Below are positions 1-12,600 of a stretch of DNA of 64,000 nt, piece after piece. This stretch comes from Rhizophagus irregularis. Its lineage: Eukaryota > Glomeromycota > Glomeromycetes > Glomerales > Glomeraceae. The DNA is taken from the NCBI RefSeq assembly GCF_026210795.1, contig NC_089431.1:434001-498000 (forward strand). The letters run 5' to 3'. The notes beneath the pieces were generated by a model, which worked only from the letters and a program-made list of their open reading frames with translations, was not told the DNA's origin and did not search any database. Within the stretch, counting starts at the first letter, position 1. Each line of letters begins with the position of its first letter. The translations under genes were made by a program, and so were the position numbers.

Positions 1-460
1 GATTTCTTCTAGTGTGAGGATTTTTGCATGAAGAACAAACAGCTATTCTAAGTGTAGGGGCAGATTTTGGATGAAAAATCAATTTGATATTTGGATAATT
101 ATAACGATAATGTTCCAAAGGATAGGTTTTACTTTGATCATAATTTTCCCATTTACATTCAACAGGATGAAGTAGTTTTGCACAATAGCTGCATGGGATA
201 CATGGGTATTGGTATAAAATTAAATTATCAAATCTTTCCATTAAATTTTTAAGGGTTCTAGAAGGTCGCCAAGGAGCATAGCTGCTATAAGATACAGGAA
301 AGCTTGATGTCAGGGTAGTATTGTTAATAGTAGGAAGTCGACTATGGTTTGAATTAGCATTAAATCTAACTGTAGTTCCTGTTAGAAATGTCCAGTCGAA
401 CTCTTGAGACCCATTATTTGTAAAATGATCTGCTGTTAAATTAATAAAGGTGGCAGGCAT
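1..460 (-). CDS. Partial N-terminus, Helitron-associated Cys-rich protein (3' end outside window)
   Basis: An uninterrupted minus-strand frame of 153 codons starts with ATG at 460 and leaves the window at position 1, so only the N-terminus is present. It begins [13 protein letters not shown] and contains a Trp-rich stretch ([14 protein letters not shown]) followed by Cys pairs: CIPCSYC near residue 95 and CSSC near residue 145. They look like a zinc-binding arrangement. I recognise this pattern as the start of proteins that accompany or form part of Helitron/Pif1-type helicase genes in Rhizophagus; this is memory, not a search. The helicase part would lie to the left of the window. Upstream of the ATG there is only AT-rich DNA. 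Alternative: an unrelated lineage-specific zinc protein. Confidence 0.55.
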   Translation of the reverse strand, partial: MPATFINLTADHFTNNGSQEFDWTFLTGTTVRFNANSNHSRLPTINNTTLTSSFPVSYSSYAPWRPSRTLKNLMERFDNLILYQYPCIPCSYCAKLLHPVECKWENYDQSKTYPLEHYRYNYPNIKLIFHPKSAPTLRIAVCSSCKNPHTRRN

Positions 461-924
461 TCTTATTTATATTTTTAAAAATTAGAAGTTTGATGATGCG
501 TTTTTATAATAGTTTTCTAAAAAATAAGAAATTGAAAAAAATTAAGACGAAGGATAAAAGTCAAGATAAAGCTCATATAATTTTCACATTTCTTTATTAA
601 TTGCACAAAATAAATAAACGGTAAAGGAAGTGTATTTTCAAATGATATAATACATTTGGCGTAATATATTGTTGCAATATAAATATTTCTCCTGTTTAAT
701 TATTATATAGTACAATATTATTAATATTTTTATTTGAAAATTCTATTAATGGTTAAGGTTAGTAAAATATAAAGAGATTATTAAATATCATAAACAATAT
801 ACCAAATTATTTACTATATTATTTTACGTGATAAATACACAACGCAATTTAATTAATAAAATAGGTATCTTGTTTATTCAAATTTGGAAAAAGGAGTTCA
901 TTTGTTTGTTAATTATTATAATTT

Positions 925-1435
925 ATCATAATAGACTTTGTAAAATATTATTATAAACAGGCGGATTATTTTTAGCAAGATGATTTCATACGTTTTACAT
1001 AAATCTAAAAGAATCTAGGAAATGATCTGCATATTGTTTTCCATTCTTAGTTAATGGTTAATTTATTTCGTTATTGATTTTTTGTCTTATATTTTAAATT
1101 TTTAATAACAAAAAAAAATATAATTTTTATTAATATGTCTTAAATAAAATAAAAAGAAAGAATAAAATATTTTGTTTTAAAAAAAAGGTGATATAATTTA
1201 TTATAACAGACTTTATAAAATATTTTTTTTTTTAGCAGGATTTCGAAAATGATCTGCATGATGTAATTATCATTGTTTTCCATTTTTATTTAATAATAAT
1301 TGATTTATTACGATATTGATTTGTTTTTTAAATTTTTAATAATAAAAAAATATAATTTTATTAATAATTAATGTGTGTTAAACAAAATAAAAAGAAAGAA
1401 TAAAATATTTTCTGTTTTAAAAAATAGAATATAAT
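925..1435. repeat. Diverged tandem duplication, about 265-bp unit
   Basis: Two head-to-tail copies of an AT-rich segment lie at about 925-1190 and 1195-1432. Shared landmarks in the same order are ACTTTRTAAAATATT, TTTTTAGCA, AATGATCTGCAT, TTGTTTTCCATT and AAAATAAAAAGAAAGAATAAAATATTTT. There is no open frame. Together with 461-924, this fills the gap between the two minus-strand genes; I see nothing else in that gap. Confidence 0.7.
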
Positions 1436-1448
1436 AGTGTTAAAAGAT

Positions 1449-2866
1449 TTATGGCGTACTAGCCACATTACTACTAGAATCATTCGATTCATCATTTTCT
1501 AATAAACTTGCTACTGCTAAACCCATAACTCCCTGTTCTGAATTTGGATTAAGTTTTGTATCACTACGGGTTTTTACCTTTTTTGTACTAGACAGATTTG
1601 GTTTTTTTGGGGGGGCAGCACGTTTTCTTGGATTCTTAGGTGATTTTTTAGTTTGTATTGGTGGAATTTCTTCAATTACGATGCAATTATTATTATTTAA
1701 AGAAGGGTTAAGTTGTGATGAATTAGATTCATGAGATGTATTTCTGGGTGGAATATGTTGTAAATTAGGCGAAAATTGATGGGGCATAGGATGTGTTTGA
1801 TTAAAATGAGGGTATGGTAAAAGAGTTGTGTTATTTAAATTAGGTGAATTTGTAGAATTAGGTTGATAAGATTGGGGGTATTGATGGTAAATAGGAGTAG
1901 AAGATTGTGATGGTGGAGTTAACGAAATTGATGGATTGGAAGTTACATCCTGAGTAATATGATTAGAAATAACTTGTTGTGATAAAGATAAATTGGAAGT
2001 TTCAAGAGAAGAAAGAGAGGAATTTGCAGGAGCAATTTGATTAGAGTTAATATTATGAGTAGTTGTAGTAGGTGAAGATTCTTGTAGATTCAAAGAATCA
2101 TAAAATCTGCTAATAATATTAGCCTGAGAATCTAAGGAGGCGGCATTTGATGAATCAGATGAGGTATTAGGAGATTTGCTAATATCTTCATAGTCTATCT
2201 CAGTGGCATTTACTATGATGTAGTTCTGTTTGGCCGCTGCGTAGTGGCCAACTATATTGAACACTTTATCGCTATTCCATTGTGCTGCAATATTTGCCCA
2301 TCTTTGTTTTATAACATTATACAAAATGCCAAAATGAAGACGTGTCTTTTCATTGTTATATGCACTGTAGATATCTGTAGTTGATTTAAGGGAATTCACA
2401 GTGTCAATAATTTGGTGAGAGTTTGGAATAGGTCGTGAGAAAAAAGACATCACAGGAGTTTGATCAGGAAGGTCTTTGCGCATATTCCCACCTTCATTTC
2501 GTTTAAATGTATAAGCACTTGATAAGACCAACTAAAAAAAATGCAAAATAGTTAAATTTTAAATTAAGCAAAAAAATTTTTTATAAAATAGATATCAAAA
2601 TAAAGTAGATAACTAACTGCAATTGTTTCAATACCCTCTACTTTGATGAATGTAAATTTTCCAAACATATGTACAATGTCATTTTCGTTAAAGGATTGAC
2701 ACTGTTTTGAATGAGGTCCTTTGCGTGTATTATAAAAAACTTTCCATTTAAATTTTTCATAAGACTGTGGTCCTATTTTGAAAACTGCATCCCCAAACTC
2801 TGCTCCAGATTTTGAATCATTAAACTTGGTTTCTACCAGACAGAATACGCTCATAGTAGCAGCCAT
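1449..2866 (-). CDS. Two-exon hypothetical protein, possible OB-fold pair plus Ser/Asn/Pro-rich tail
   Basis: Exon 1 is 2866-2618 (83 codons, phase 0) and exon 2 is 2531-1449. They are separated by an 86-nt intron with GTTAGT donor and TTTTTTAG acceptor; reading phase is kept across it, giving 443 aa. Residues 1-170 are compact and alternate hydrophobic strands (for example VHMFGKFTFIKV and FNIVGHYAAAKQNYIIVNATEIDYE), which resembles two OB-fold-like units; this is inference from pattern only. Residues about 175-380 are low-complexity Ser/Asn/Gln/Pro. A basic Pro/Lys segment near 385-410 (KKSPKNPRKRAAPPKK) could be a nuclear localisation signal. The next minus-strand gene is the Helitron-like protein at 1-460, so a single-strand-binding companion role is conceivable but unproven. 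Confidence 0.65.
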
Positions 2867-4089
2867 TTTTACAATTTTGTTTTATTTTTATGAAAAAGAT
2901 GACAGAAAATTTTTATATAATATTTATAATTATGAAAATTTTCTTTTTTTTTAACGAAATCAAAAGATTATTGATTTTATATATATATATTATATTGATT
3001 TTTGATATTTGTCTTCCTTTTTTAAAATTTATTACAATCTTTTTTTTTCATAAATTCAAAGAATTTTTTTACTAGGTTGAAATAAGAAAATGATTTCCTT
3101 ATTAAGATTAATCACTTTTTTTAAGAACGATAAATCAGCTGTAAATAGTGTAAGACCTAAGCCTGTATAACGAAACGTTTTGGTATCTTATTAGGACTTA
3201 ACAAAATAACACTTTATTAATAATATAAATAAATACAATAATATACTTGGTTTAATAATACTAAATAGTAATTAAATTAATATCCTAATTTTCAAATACA
3301 TTCCCAAATTTGTAATGTTAATTTCAATATTTACGCCTTTATATATGATTTTATAAATAGTCTCCTAAAGAAACATTCTGCGCCTTTTAACACTATGTTT
3401 TACTGAAAAACCTGTAATTTCCTATCTCATAAAATTTCTGCTCATACGAACTACAAGTATTGGTACATATTATTTTTCATGTTCTTAAACTTTTAATTTT
3501 TCTTCATTTTTGACCTTCAAACCATTTCTTTTAATATAAGTATTCTAATTATAGATTCTTTCGTCATGATCTACCAATTAATCACCTGATTTTCTAATCA
3601 CTTGATTTATCCTGGTTAAATAACAGATAATTCAGGACGTAGTCACCTGATTCCTTATTATATAGTTTAACGTCATTTCGTACCATTTGATATACAATTT
3701 TAAACTACAATAGTGATATAGTGATCTGCAAATTCGTATCATAAAATTATTTAAAAAAAAAAAATTATTATTATTACGATAAATCAGTGATATTAGTGAT
3801 CTATTAAAAAAAATAATAATAAACTAATGCTAAATTGTACTATAACCTAAATTTTTGAAAATATAATAATATTTTTTTTTTATATTAATAAATATTTAAA
3901 AGTTACTGTAAATTTCCTATTAGTAAAATATTTTTAATGGAGTAAAATTATTATTAAAAAAAAAATCAAAAAATCATTAATTAAGAAAAATTATTTTGAA
4001 AGTATTTTCCTTTTTTAAATTTTATGAATTCTTTAATAAAAATTTTTTTTAGATAAAAAGATATATAAAGATAAAATAAATAAATAAAT
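2867..4089. other. AT-rich intergenic DNA, no gene seen
   Basis: About 1.2 kb of A/T-rich sequence with homopolymer runs. The open frame at 2890-3075 is Ile/Phe/Lys-only low complexity and is not supported as a gene. No tRNA or inverted-repeat element was recognised. Confidence 0.6.
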
Positions 4090-4479
4090 ATAAATTTTTT
4101 TCAACGAAAAAAAATTTTTACAAAAGAGAAAAAAAATAAATTAAAAAGGAAACCCATTTCCTTTTTCATCTTATAAATTTTTTTTTGATTTTTTACGAAA
4201 AAAAATTTTTTACAAAAGGAGAAAAAAAATAAATTAAAAAGGAAACCCATTTCCTTTTCCATTTTTATAATTTTTTTTTGATTTTTTTTTTCATAAAAAA
4301 AAAATAAATTTTAACGAAAAGAGAAAAAAGTAAATCAAAAATGGTAGGGTATTTCCTTTTTTATTTTTATAAATTTTTTTGATTTTTTTTTTCAACAAAA
4401 AAAAAGTTTTTTACGAAAAGAGAAAAAATTAAAGTAAAAATGGAAAGTTATTTCCTTTTTCAATCAAAAAAAAATCTAA
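4090..4479. repeat. Tandem repeat, four diverged copies of about 95-110 bp
   Basis: Four successive copies share the order (T/A)ACGAAAAR-A(n)-TTTTTTAC, AAAAGAGAAAAAA, TAAATTAAAAAGG or a variant, then ATTTCCTTTTT and ATAAATTTTTTTTGATTTTTT. Copies start near 4100, 4195, 4290 and 4395. The repeat ends directly at the left target duplication of the LINE copy that follows. Confidence 0.75.
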
Positions 4480-4498
4480 AAAACGTTAGCTTCGCTAT

Positions 4499-5672
4499 TT
4501 TTTTTTTTTTTTTTTAAGGTTCAACTCATATATTTATTAATTTTAGAATAAAGATACAAAACGCGAGTTACAAAAATAAAGCTCTAGCTAACTAGTTACT
4601 AAATAGTTGTGGGGGGGATAAGAATTAATTGCTCTACGAGATGATCTAAATCCCACTGCCGACCCATAAACAACTTTCACCCATCTACTTGATGGACTAC
4701 TGGAAGACGTATCAACCTTAATAGCGTTTATAAACTACACTAACACCTACTGCACCTTTAATTAACTACACTACTACTAATAAATTAAAAATTCTATAAA
4801 CATAATAACAAAGAGCTACGCTATTATGGTACACAACAATTATAGTAATCAATTATTTTTCCTCCATATCTAATGTAATTAACTAATCCTTCTGTATCAT
4901 TATATTTTTTATCTGTAGGAGGTTTTTTTGTTGTTATACATTTTTCTTTACCATATTGTTCTTTTAAAACATTTTTTGTAATTCCTAATGCGATATTAAT
5001 TTCATGATAGACAGAACATCGTTCATTCCAAAAATCTCTAATTAAATTGAAAGAAATTTTCCGGAAATTATATAAAATTTCCTTTGTTTTTTTATAATTT
5101 TTTAATTTTCCATTAATAAATTTACATAAACTTAAAGGAATTATTCCTTTTATTATATCAATACTTGTAAAAAAATCTTCTCTAATTGAATTATCCCAAA
5201 TATAAGGTAAATCTGGCAAATCAATATCTTCTACATATAATGCTTGATTTTCTATATGATCATTAATACTATCAATTAAAATTTGTTTTATCTGTTGAAT
5301 TAATATAAAATTGTCTTCTGATCTTTGGTTACATGTCCAAACATGATTAAATTCTTCTTTTTCTATATTACATATTGGACAAAAACGATCTTTAAAAATT
5401 GAAAAACATGATTTTTTAATATGTTCTATTGTAGGTATTTCTTCAATAAGAAATTGAACCTTTTTTCGCTTTAACTTAGATTCATAAAAATCTGTATGCA
5501 TAGTACCTTGGTCTCCTTGTAGTAGATAAAATGTAATTTCCCAATCTACTTGTAGTTTTCGATATTTATAATTTCGATTAAGATTTAAAAATTGTTCCAG
5601 ATTAAAAATATTTGTATATATTTTTAAAAATTTTCTTAAACTTAATTCTATTGGTACACCATTCCATTTAGG
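4499..5672 (-). mobile_element. 5'-truncated LINE (non-LTR retrotransposon) with 19-bp target-site duplication
   Basis: The 19-mer AAAACGTTAGCTTCGCTAT occurs at 4480-4498 and again at 5673-5691, flanking the insert directly. The left copy is followed by a run of about 17 T, which is the poly(A) tail of a minus-strand element read on the plus strand. The right junction falls inside an open frame, as expected for 5' truncation during target-primed reverse transcription. The coding part is described separately. The perfect duplication suggests a fairly young insertion. Confidence 0.9.
4824..5672 (-). pseudogene. C-terminal fragment of LINE ORF2 (zinc-knuckle region)
   Basis: The frame is open from the truncation point at 5672 to the stop at 4824 (282 codons plus stop). 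It has no real start codon of its own; the first Met is at 5501 but the frame is open above it. Residues about 95-115 hold CPICNIEKEEFNHVWTC, a CxxC...HxxxxC finger of the type that closes LINE reverse transcriptases (zf-RVT-like). Upstream residues (PKWNGVPIELSLRKFL) match the conserved segment that precedes this finger in such proteins. The reverse transcriptase and endonuclease domains are missing, so the copy cannot be autonomous. The fragment itself carries no frameshift, fitting recent insertion. Confidence 0.8.
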
Positions 5673-5691
5673 AAAACGTTAGCTTCGCTAT

Positions 5692-6639
5692 ACTAACATA
5701 TATATAAAATTATCTGAGACTTTTTCATCCAAATTTGGACTTATGGTTAGATCAAATGCAAAATCTAATCCATAAAAATGCACTAACTAATCCATAAAAA
5801 CACACAATTTTTCACAATTTTTCATAATTTTTCATTTTAAGATATGATTGTCAATGATCTAATGCATTCCGGGATATGATCATCATTTTGGCACAAAAAA
5901 ATCTATCGAATTATTTGATATGAGGGTTAACTAAATATAATACAACGCCCCACAATTAATAAATTCACTAGGTAGGTTCAGAGTTCAGACGCTACACTAC
6001 TCAACCTTATGACAGAACATATAATAATCTCTCTTCATCTCATCTCCTATTATTGTACCTTTCATACTTTCATCACCATCCCACCTCTCACAAAGATTCG
6101 TCCGAATTGTTGGGCCAAATCAGGTTACTATATTTGACTTGACCCAACCTGTAACCTGAAAAATGTTTCAGATTAAATTGAAAAATATAAAGATATCGGG
6201 TCAGAATGTTACATAATAAAAAATTTTATTATAAACTAGGTGTAACCCGTCGCGCTGCGCCGGGGATAAAACTTCTTAGTATTTTGATAATAAATATTTA
6301 CAATATGGTAAGATTAGACTAATAAATTTATATAATTTATTTAATTTACATATTTAATTCTATTTCATCATTTTTAGGTCCTTTAGTTCTTCCAGTAAGG
6401 TTCAGTTTTTCACTTTACATTTCGTTTCTTACTCATTTTTTTATTTTTTATTTTGTTTCTGTTTCATATTTCGTTTTTCACTAATTTATTTTATTATTTT
6501 TCAGATATTTTAGTTCTTCAGTTCTACAATTAATAAAGGTATTTTTTTTATTTTTTTTTATTTTTTTTTATTTCGTTTTTATCTTATATTTCATTTCTTA
6601 CTAACTTCATTTTTTGTTTACTTTATGGTTTATTTTTTA
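5692..6639. other. Intergenic DNA with a GC-rich palindromic island
   Basis: No gene was recognised. At about 6239-6268 the sequence GTAACCCGTCGCGCTGCGC followed by CGGGG stands out from its AT-rich surroundings as an imperfect hairpin (CCCG...CGGG). Related GC-rich islands appear at 7831-7845, 13384-13405 and 29478-29510, which suggests repeat-family ends, but element borders could not be fixed. Confidence 0.45.
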
Positions 6640-7340
6640 CTTTGTTTCCTCATGATCACTTTTTTATTTTTGTCTCTCATCATTTTTCGCTTTATACTAC
6701 TTCTCATTATTTGTCTCCCATTATTTTCTATTACATCTTCATCTGTCTCTCAATGACTTCTTTTCATTTTCATTACTTCTTTTCGTCTCTCATCACTCCT
6801 TTTTATCTTTCATCATTCCTCTTTGTCTTTCATCACTTCTTTTCGTCTCCCATCACTCCTTTTGTCTCCCATTACTTCTTTCGTCTTCTATCACTTTTTT
6901 TCGTCTCCCATCACTCCTTTTCGTCTCCCATCACTCCTCTTCGTCCCTCATCACTCCATTTTGTCTCTAATCACTCCTTTTTGTTTCCCATCACTCCTCT
7001 TCGTCATCCATCACTCCTTTCCATCACCCATCACTCCTTTTCGTCTCCCATCACTCCTTTTCGTCTTCCATCACTTCTCTTCGTCCCTCATCACTCCTCT
7101 TCGTCTCCCATCACTCCTTTTCACTTCTCTTCGTCTACAATCACTCCTTTTAGTCTCCCATCACCCCTCTTCATCTCCCATCACTCCTTTTCGTTTCCCA
7201 TCACTCTTTTTCATCATCCATCATGTCCTATTTTTCCTTTTTTGTTTCCTATCACTTCTCATTACTCTTTTTTACTCCCTTTTTACTCCATTGTTATTTC
7301 ATTTTTTTTATTAGCATCTTTCTCCTTGATCATTGTCATT
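6640..7340. repeat. CT-rich minisatellite, roughly 19-20-bp unit
   Basis: A degenerate unit close to CTTTTCGTCTCCCATCACTC is repeated about 30 times; it is clearest from 6780 to 7215. Long open frames exist on the plus strand in more than one phase, but they only read the repeat as Ser/Pro/Phe/His-rich protein (SSPITPF and similar), so they are not called as genes. A purine-rich array of similar composition on the opposite strand lies at 30,440-30,735. Confidence 0.85.
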
Positions 7341-7899
7341 TACTTATCTTTTTTATTTATTGTTATTGTTTTTTTTATTGTATCACTTCATTAAAAATAA
7401 ATACAGTGATTTTTTTCTTTAAAATCGAAAATGTGTGACTTAAATTTTAAAAATTTCATTTAATAAGATTATTTGAATAAATATGTTTGCAAAAAAAATT
7501 TTTTGAAAAATATCTTCGCAATAAAATTTTGTTTAACCGATCAAAAATTAGCTAAGTTAAAAAAATCTATACGTTTTCCGATCAAATAAATGGCCTTAAC
7601 TTTTAAGTTTAAATCAGGCACTGAATCATGCTACACAATTCAAGATTATTTATACAGACTTAATCTAAACGTTAGAAGATCGACATGTATTTTTTTATTA
7701 TATTATATAGATTTTTTTTATTATTAATAACTTATTAAAATATAAATATTTTTTGAATAATAATATTTAATGGAATTGAATATAAAAGTTTATACAAAAC
7801 CACTGCAATTTAGTGATGTTTCGATGATGCATCGCCCGTGCGATTAATTAAAATTAATTTTTGAGATTGTCACGGGATATTTTTTTTATAAAGGTTATT
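7341..7899. other. AT-rich intergenic DNA
   Basis: Nothing coding is visible. The segment ends with GATGCATCGCCCGTGCGATT at 7825-7844, a GC-rich motif similar to other repeat-end motifs in the window. Confidence 0.5.
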
Positions 7900-8033
7900 T
7901 CCCTACCCTAATGGAAATCTTCTTTACATAGCTCTCGAAATCATTCTGAAAAAGAAACACTTTTGCACCTGGTATTTATAGTATTTGGTATGATTATATG
8001 GGAAATTTCGTCTGGTTAATTTTGCGCGAAAAT
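7900..8033 (+). pseudogene. Short relic of a protein-kinase C-lobe
   Basis: Reading plus-strand frames gives, in order, GNLLYIALE (decayed APE segment, Pro to Leu), about ten residues, then TFAPGIYS and, after a one-base insertion, FGMIIWEISSG followed by a stop. This matches the order APE...DIYSFGxIxWE in the kinases at 53,003 and 61,554. Only about 45 residues are left. The match is short, so identification is moderate. Confidence 0.45.
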
Positions 8034-8674
8034 TCTTGCCAGGGACCCGGCCCATTGATGGCTACTCTAACCCAGCGGTTATCGTGAGTGCCGCAGACTC
8101 AAACCTCGATGGCTCTTGCGCGACACTTCTTTCTGAATTACTAGGTTTTTTTATAATTTGCAGAGATATTCCTAAGGACCAGTTTCCTACGCAGGTCGTT
8201 ACTAAAGGATAAAGTATCAAGGAGAAGGGCCCGCGAGTTGAGAACGGACTGCTCCATTTGCAGCCAATTTTCATAAGTCTCTCCTAACTCCTCCGACGGT
8301 TATAAAGCATAAACCATCCTGAGAGTGTTATGAGCACAGAGGAAGTCCTATAGAGTAGCATGCTATAGTTCTTTTCTGTCTCTTTGACCACATAATTTTA
8401 AGTGGAGTGAAGGATATATCTTTATTATGTGGTTCTGCTCGTAAAATTTTATTTTTAACAGCAGGTCCAAGTGAGTTCCCACTGTAAATTTTTGTGGGTA
8501 GTTGAGAATTAGAGTCATTTCCTTATTTAGTTAAAAGTTTATTTGATCAATGATTATTTAATTGTGATGTAATTTTGTGCTTTGCAACTAATAAAATGGT
8601 GATATTATTTGATATTTGTTTATATTTGGATACTCTGAGAAATGATAGACAAATATTATATAAAGAACAAATAA
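8034..8674. other. Less AT-rich segment of unknown nature
   Basis: Positions 8040-8400 are visibly richer in G+C than their surroundings. On the minus strand, GGTTTGAGTC at about 8110-8095 resembles a pol III B box, which could mean a tRNA-derived SINE, but no convincing A box or tRNA fold was seen. The minus-strand open frame 8062-8274 (70 aa) is not recognisable as a protein. Confidence 0.3.
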
Positions 8675-8965
8675 ACAGACAAATGTCCATGTCTATTAAA
8701 ATTTCTAATTCATTGTGTCAATGATTCCATCTCACTAACGCATGATACAATCTTAAAATTAACTTATTTCCTATAACTAATTTACTAGAAAATCATATAT
8801 TATAACTTATAACACTATTAAAATATAATTCTTGAATAATTAATTATCTTCGATAAAAATATTTATAAAACTACCCACCTAAAAGCAGGATTTTTCTTGA
8901 TTTTCGAGTTAACGGAACTGAAAATATTTTGAGACCAAATAAGGCCATACAAACTTGATTTTATG
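8675..8965 (-). pseudogene. Decayed copy of the last exon of the 9,614 membrane-protein gene
   Basis: The plus-strand text from about 8690 to 8960 follows that of 9660-9935 in order, for example CTATTAAAATTTCTAATTTC-like, CGATCTTAAAATTA, CTATAACTAAT, AACACTATTA, AATAATTAATT, AATATTTATRAAACTACCC and CTGAAAATATTTTGARACCA. Many substitutions and indels destroy the frame. It lies about 700 bp downstream of the intact gene in the same orientation, which points to an old local duplication. Confidence 0.7.
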
Positions 8966-9613
8966 GTTTTCATAATATAAAAATTTCATCAATAACCCGG
9001 CAACCAGGCTTTTAATTTTTTTTTTCTAAAATTTTATATGCAAAATTTTTTTTCAATTTTTAAAAAATTCTCACCCGGCATAGTAATAATATAAAAAAAT
9101 TTTTTTTTAAGACTTAACAAAACTGACCCGGCCGGACTATGAAAACCATTTTTACCACTTTGTGTCGCCTAAATTCGATGATAAAGTATTTAATACTATT
9201 TATTTGCAACGGAATAGTATACAGTACGCGAAAAAATAATTACAATAATCAATAATTCCTGCATATAAATCCGTTTGGCAAATAATTTTACTGGGTTATA
9301 CAGTAAACATATTTACTGTGTGTTAAGAAAAAAATTGACCTCCGAAAACTCTTTATTAAACCTTCAATAATGCATCAATTTTAACATAATATAACTTGTC
9401 TGAAAGCTTAAAACTAGAGCTTACCAAAAAGAAAAATATTTATTGTTGGGTCAGAGAAATTAATGATTATCATCTTTTTCATATTCATCCAATAAACGAT
9501 ATTCAAAAAAAAAAACAAATACATTTTTATGGCACAGTCTGAAGTATTATATTTTATTAAATTGATGGTAAAAATAATATCATAATTTACATATAAAAAT
9601 CTGTAGTAAAATG
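8966..9613. other. AT-rich spacer with CCCGGC motifs
   Basis: No coding evidence. Short (A)CCCGGC motifs at about 8995-9003, 9072-9079 and 9125-9133 alternate with T-rich runs and may be a small degenerate repeat. It contains the 3' flank of the membrane-protein gene; no polyadenylation site could be fixed. Confidence 0.4.
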
Positions 9614-12600
9614 CTAAACATTTGACCTAATTGATCTTATAGAACCGGCTGATAAATGTCTATTTCTATTAAAATCTATAATTTCATCATGCCGATTACA
9701 CCATCTTATTAACAAGTGAAACGATCTTAAAATTAGTTTATTCACTATAACTAATCCACCAGATATAATTACAAGTGATGGAATAAGATCATACGTCACA
9801 ACACTATTATAGTATAATATCTGAATAATCAATTGTGGTATATCTTCAGCAAAGATATTTATGAAACTACCCCAAAGTATAATATTTCTTGACCTTTGTG
9901 ATAATGGGGCTGAAAATATTTTGAAACCAAATAAATTTGATGTCAAAGTATTTATTGCTAGTATATCAATGGCTGAAAATATTGTACAAATTGACAATAG
10001 TGTTGGAAGCTCTGAAAACCAAGTAAAGAACATTGGATTCATAGCTACTTCAGACAAAAGAATATTTATAGCCAATAAGAAGCTGACTACATGTGGAACA
10101 ACAAGGAATACCATACTAAATAATAATAAATAAGAAAATTATTAATGAATCTTTGAAATAATAAAAATAACATAACATTAAACAAAATTTCTTACTTTGG
10201 AATTACCAAGTGTGGAGTATTATTAACCCTTGATAATGTGAATATTAAATCCACAGCAAAATCCTGCATTATTAATGCAGTCTCAAATATGGCAATATTT
10301 CTTCCTTCAGGGTTTTTCCAACGTGCCAAAAAATATAATATTATTAATATTACCATACTTACTAAAAATATTATAATTAGTGGCAAAAATTTTCCAAAAT
10401 AACCTGTAAAATAATAGAATTAAAAATTTAATGAAATATTAATTATTTACAAATATCAAAAATATTTAATGAACAACACTTACTGGTTATTGTAAAGGAT
10501 GCACTTTCATCAATTAATGAAGAATATTCATTATTAGAAAGTGCAGTAAACCTTTTTCTTTCAATCAAAGTGCCCAAATTATCAAAGATTGTTTTGGAAC
10601 TTGGTTCCATGGCACTTTTAGCTTCATTTATAGTAAATGATAACAACACTTTTTTGGGGAAAGTGGGGTCATTTTGCCATTTACCATTTGTTGTTATCCT
10701 CTGTTCATCTACCGGAATTATTTTGGAAAATTCTTGAATTATATTGTTGAAAAACTCCGACTGATTTGTTTGAAGAAATTTTGAACTCCCTTCTTCATTC
10801 AATCGAAGTAACCCTGTGACTGAAGCTGAATGTTGTCCGGTCTTAAATGGCTCTAAATATAATAAAGAAGTATAAATTTTTTTATTTGATCAGTAAAAAA
10901 TTAAAAAATTAAAAAATTAAAAATTAAAAAAAATATATATATTACTTGTTGAAATCATCCAAATTTTCTTATTAATTCCTAATAAAGGTTCATTTCTCTC
11001 TTGAGAAATGACAAAATTATTATTAATCACCACATTATAAGAGGAATTTGGCTGATTAAATGTACTACTGAAAATTGGAATATGCACAGTATGATTATCA
11101 CTTCCAATAGTACATAGTTTGGAATCTCCTGAGATTGTTTGCCGTAATAATCTTGGCTTGGATGGGTCATCATTTAACTGAAATATCGAAATATTTGCAG
11201 TAGATAACCTTACTGGAATGCTATATTTAATTATAATTTCATTGATTAATAAAGGATCAATAACTTCATTGATAGCTGGCTTTGTTGATTCAATTGCAGG
11301 ATTATCATATCCAGCTCCTATAAATCAAAAAATTTTTTTATTAAAAAAAAATAAAATTAAAAAGTAAAAAATAAATTAAAAACTTACCTTGATTATTCAA
11401 TCTTAGTAAAGGTTTCAATAAAAATTCTAATTTATTACCAGTTTCCTTTACTCCCAATAAAGTACTATTTTTTCTGAAATAACTAATAATAACAAACTCT
11501 GGGCCAAAAGATCCCCCTGATTTATAATTTCCATTATTATCTAAAATATAAAAGTTCATTGCCTTTGTATTTGTATAATATTTTTCTACAAGAAATCCTC
11601 CATAAATTAAACTTGACAAATCAAAATTGCCTGTATTACTTATTTCTTTAGGGACCATACCAAATTGTACAAAGGATCCAGTTGTTAAAAATTCTAACTG
11701 ATAATAATTCACTTCAGTTCTTGATTGATCCTTATTTGTAATTGTATTGTTTAATGATACAATACATATATATCCTGCATTATTGTTATAAAAACATGAT
11801 TTAAATGCTATACTATTTAATTTTGTAGTAGTTTGGTAGATAAGAGAAGGTATTGTAGATGAATATGTTTCCTCTCTTAAAAATGAAACATAAATTTTCC
11901 AGTATTGAATATTTGGATCATTTGTTGCTGATGATCCCATTTCATCGTATTTTAGAATATATGCATATCCAATCCCTCCATCAACTAAACTAAAATTAAA
12001 ACTATTTACAAAAGTATATGATAATAGGTTTGGTACACTAAACTCGCCACTTCCAAGTTCCACCACTTTTCCTGTTGTAATATCTCTAAAATAAAGATGA
12101 AAAAGTTATTCAACTGAACAATGAAATATTTAAAAAGTATTTACTTGTAAAATACTTACGGGGTACTAAGCCAATGCCATGCTGCTAATCCTCTTTTATC
12201 ATGTTCTTCAATACGAATAAAACCTTTTCCCGATGTTCCACTATCTATAATATAGTCATTAACATTTCCTAAGTAGATTTCACTAAAAAAATAAAATAAA
12301 TTATTATTGCCCTTTATAAATGAAGATACAACAACATCTAAACTTACTTTATAATCTCACTATTATAATTAATTATCAAGCCATACTTTCCCTTAACACC
12401 ATTGTTTGATTTAACATAAATTATCATTATGTAATTATAACCTAAAGGTATATAAGTTATATTAATGGGGCAAACTGCTTCTGGAGGAAAAGTGTAATTA
12501 AGGTCTATATATGTTATTCGTCCTGTTCTTTCTATCAATCGTAAATGAAAATAAGGTAACATGCATGATGGATCTTCCTTATCTTCAAAGGCCATCCAAA

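Noticed and set aside
6642-7438. Long plus-strand open frames (250, 163 and 71 codons)
   Set aside because: They read the CT-rich minisatellite in overlapping phases; Ser/Pro/Phe/His-only composition follows from the repeat.
8095-8115. Possible tRNA gene or SINE B box
   Set aside because: Only a B-box-like match; no A box and no cloverleaf could be drawn.
8062-8274. 70-codon minus-strand frame
   Set aside because: No domain, no splice context; sits in a G+C-richer segment that may be a SINE-like repeat.
9861-10133. 90-codon plus-strand frame
   Set aside because: Antisense to the last exon of the membrane-protein gene, whose phase-consistent splicing is much better supported.
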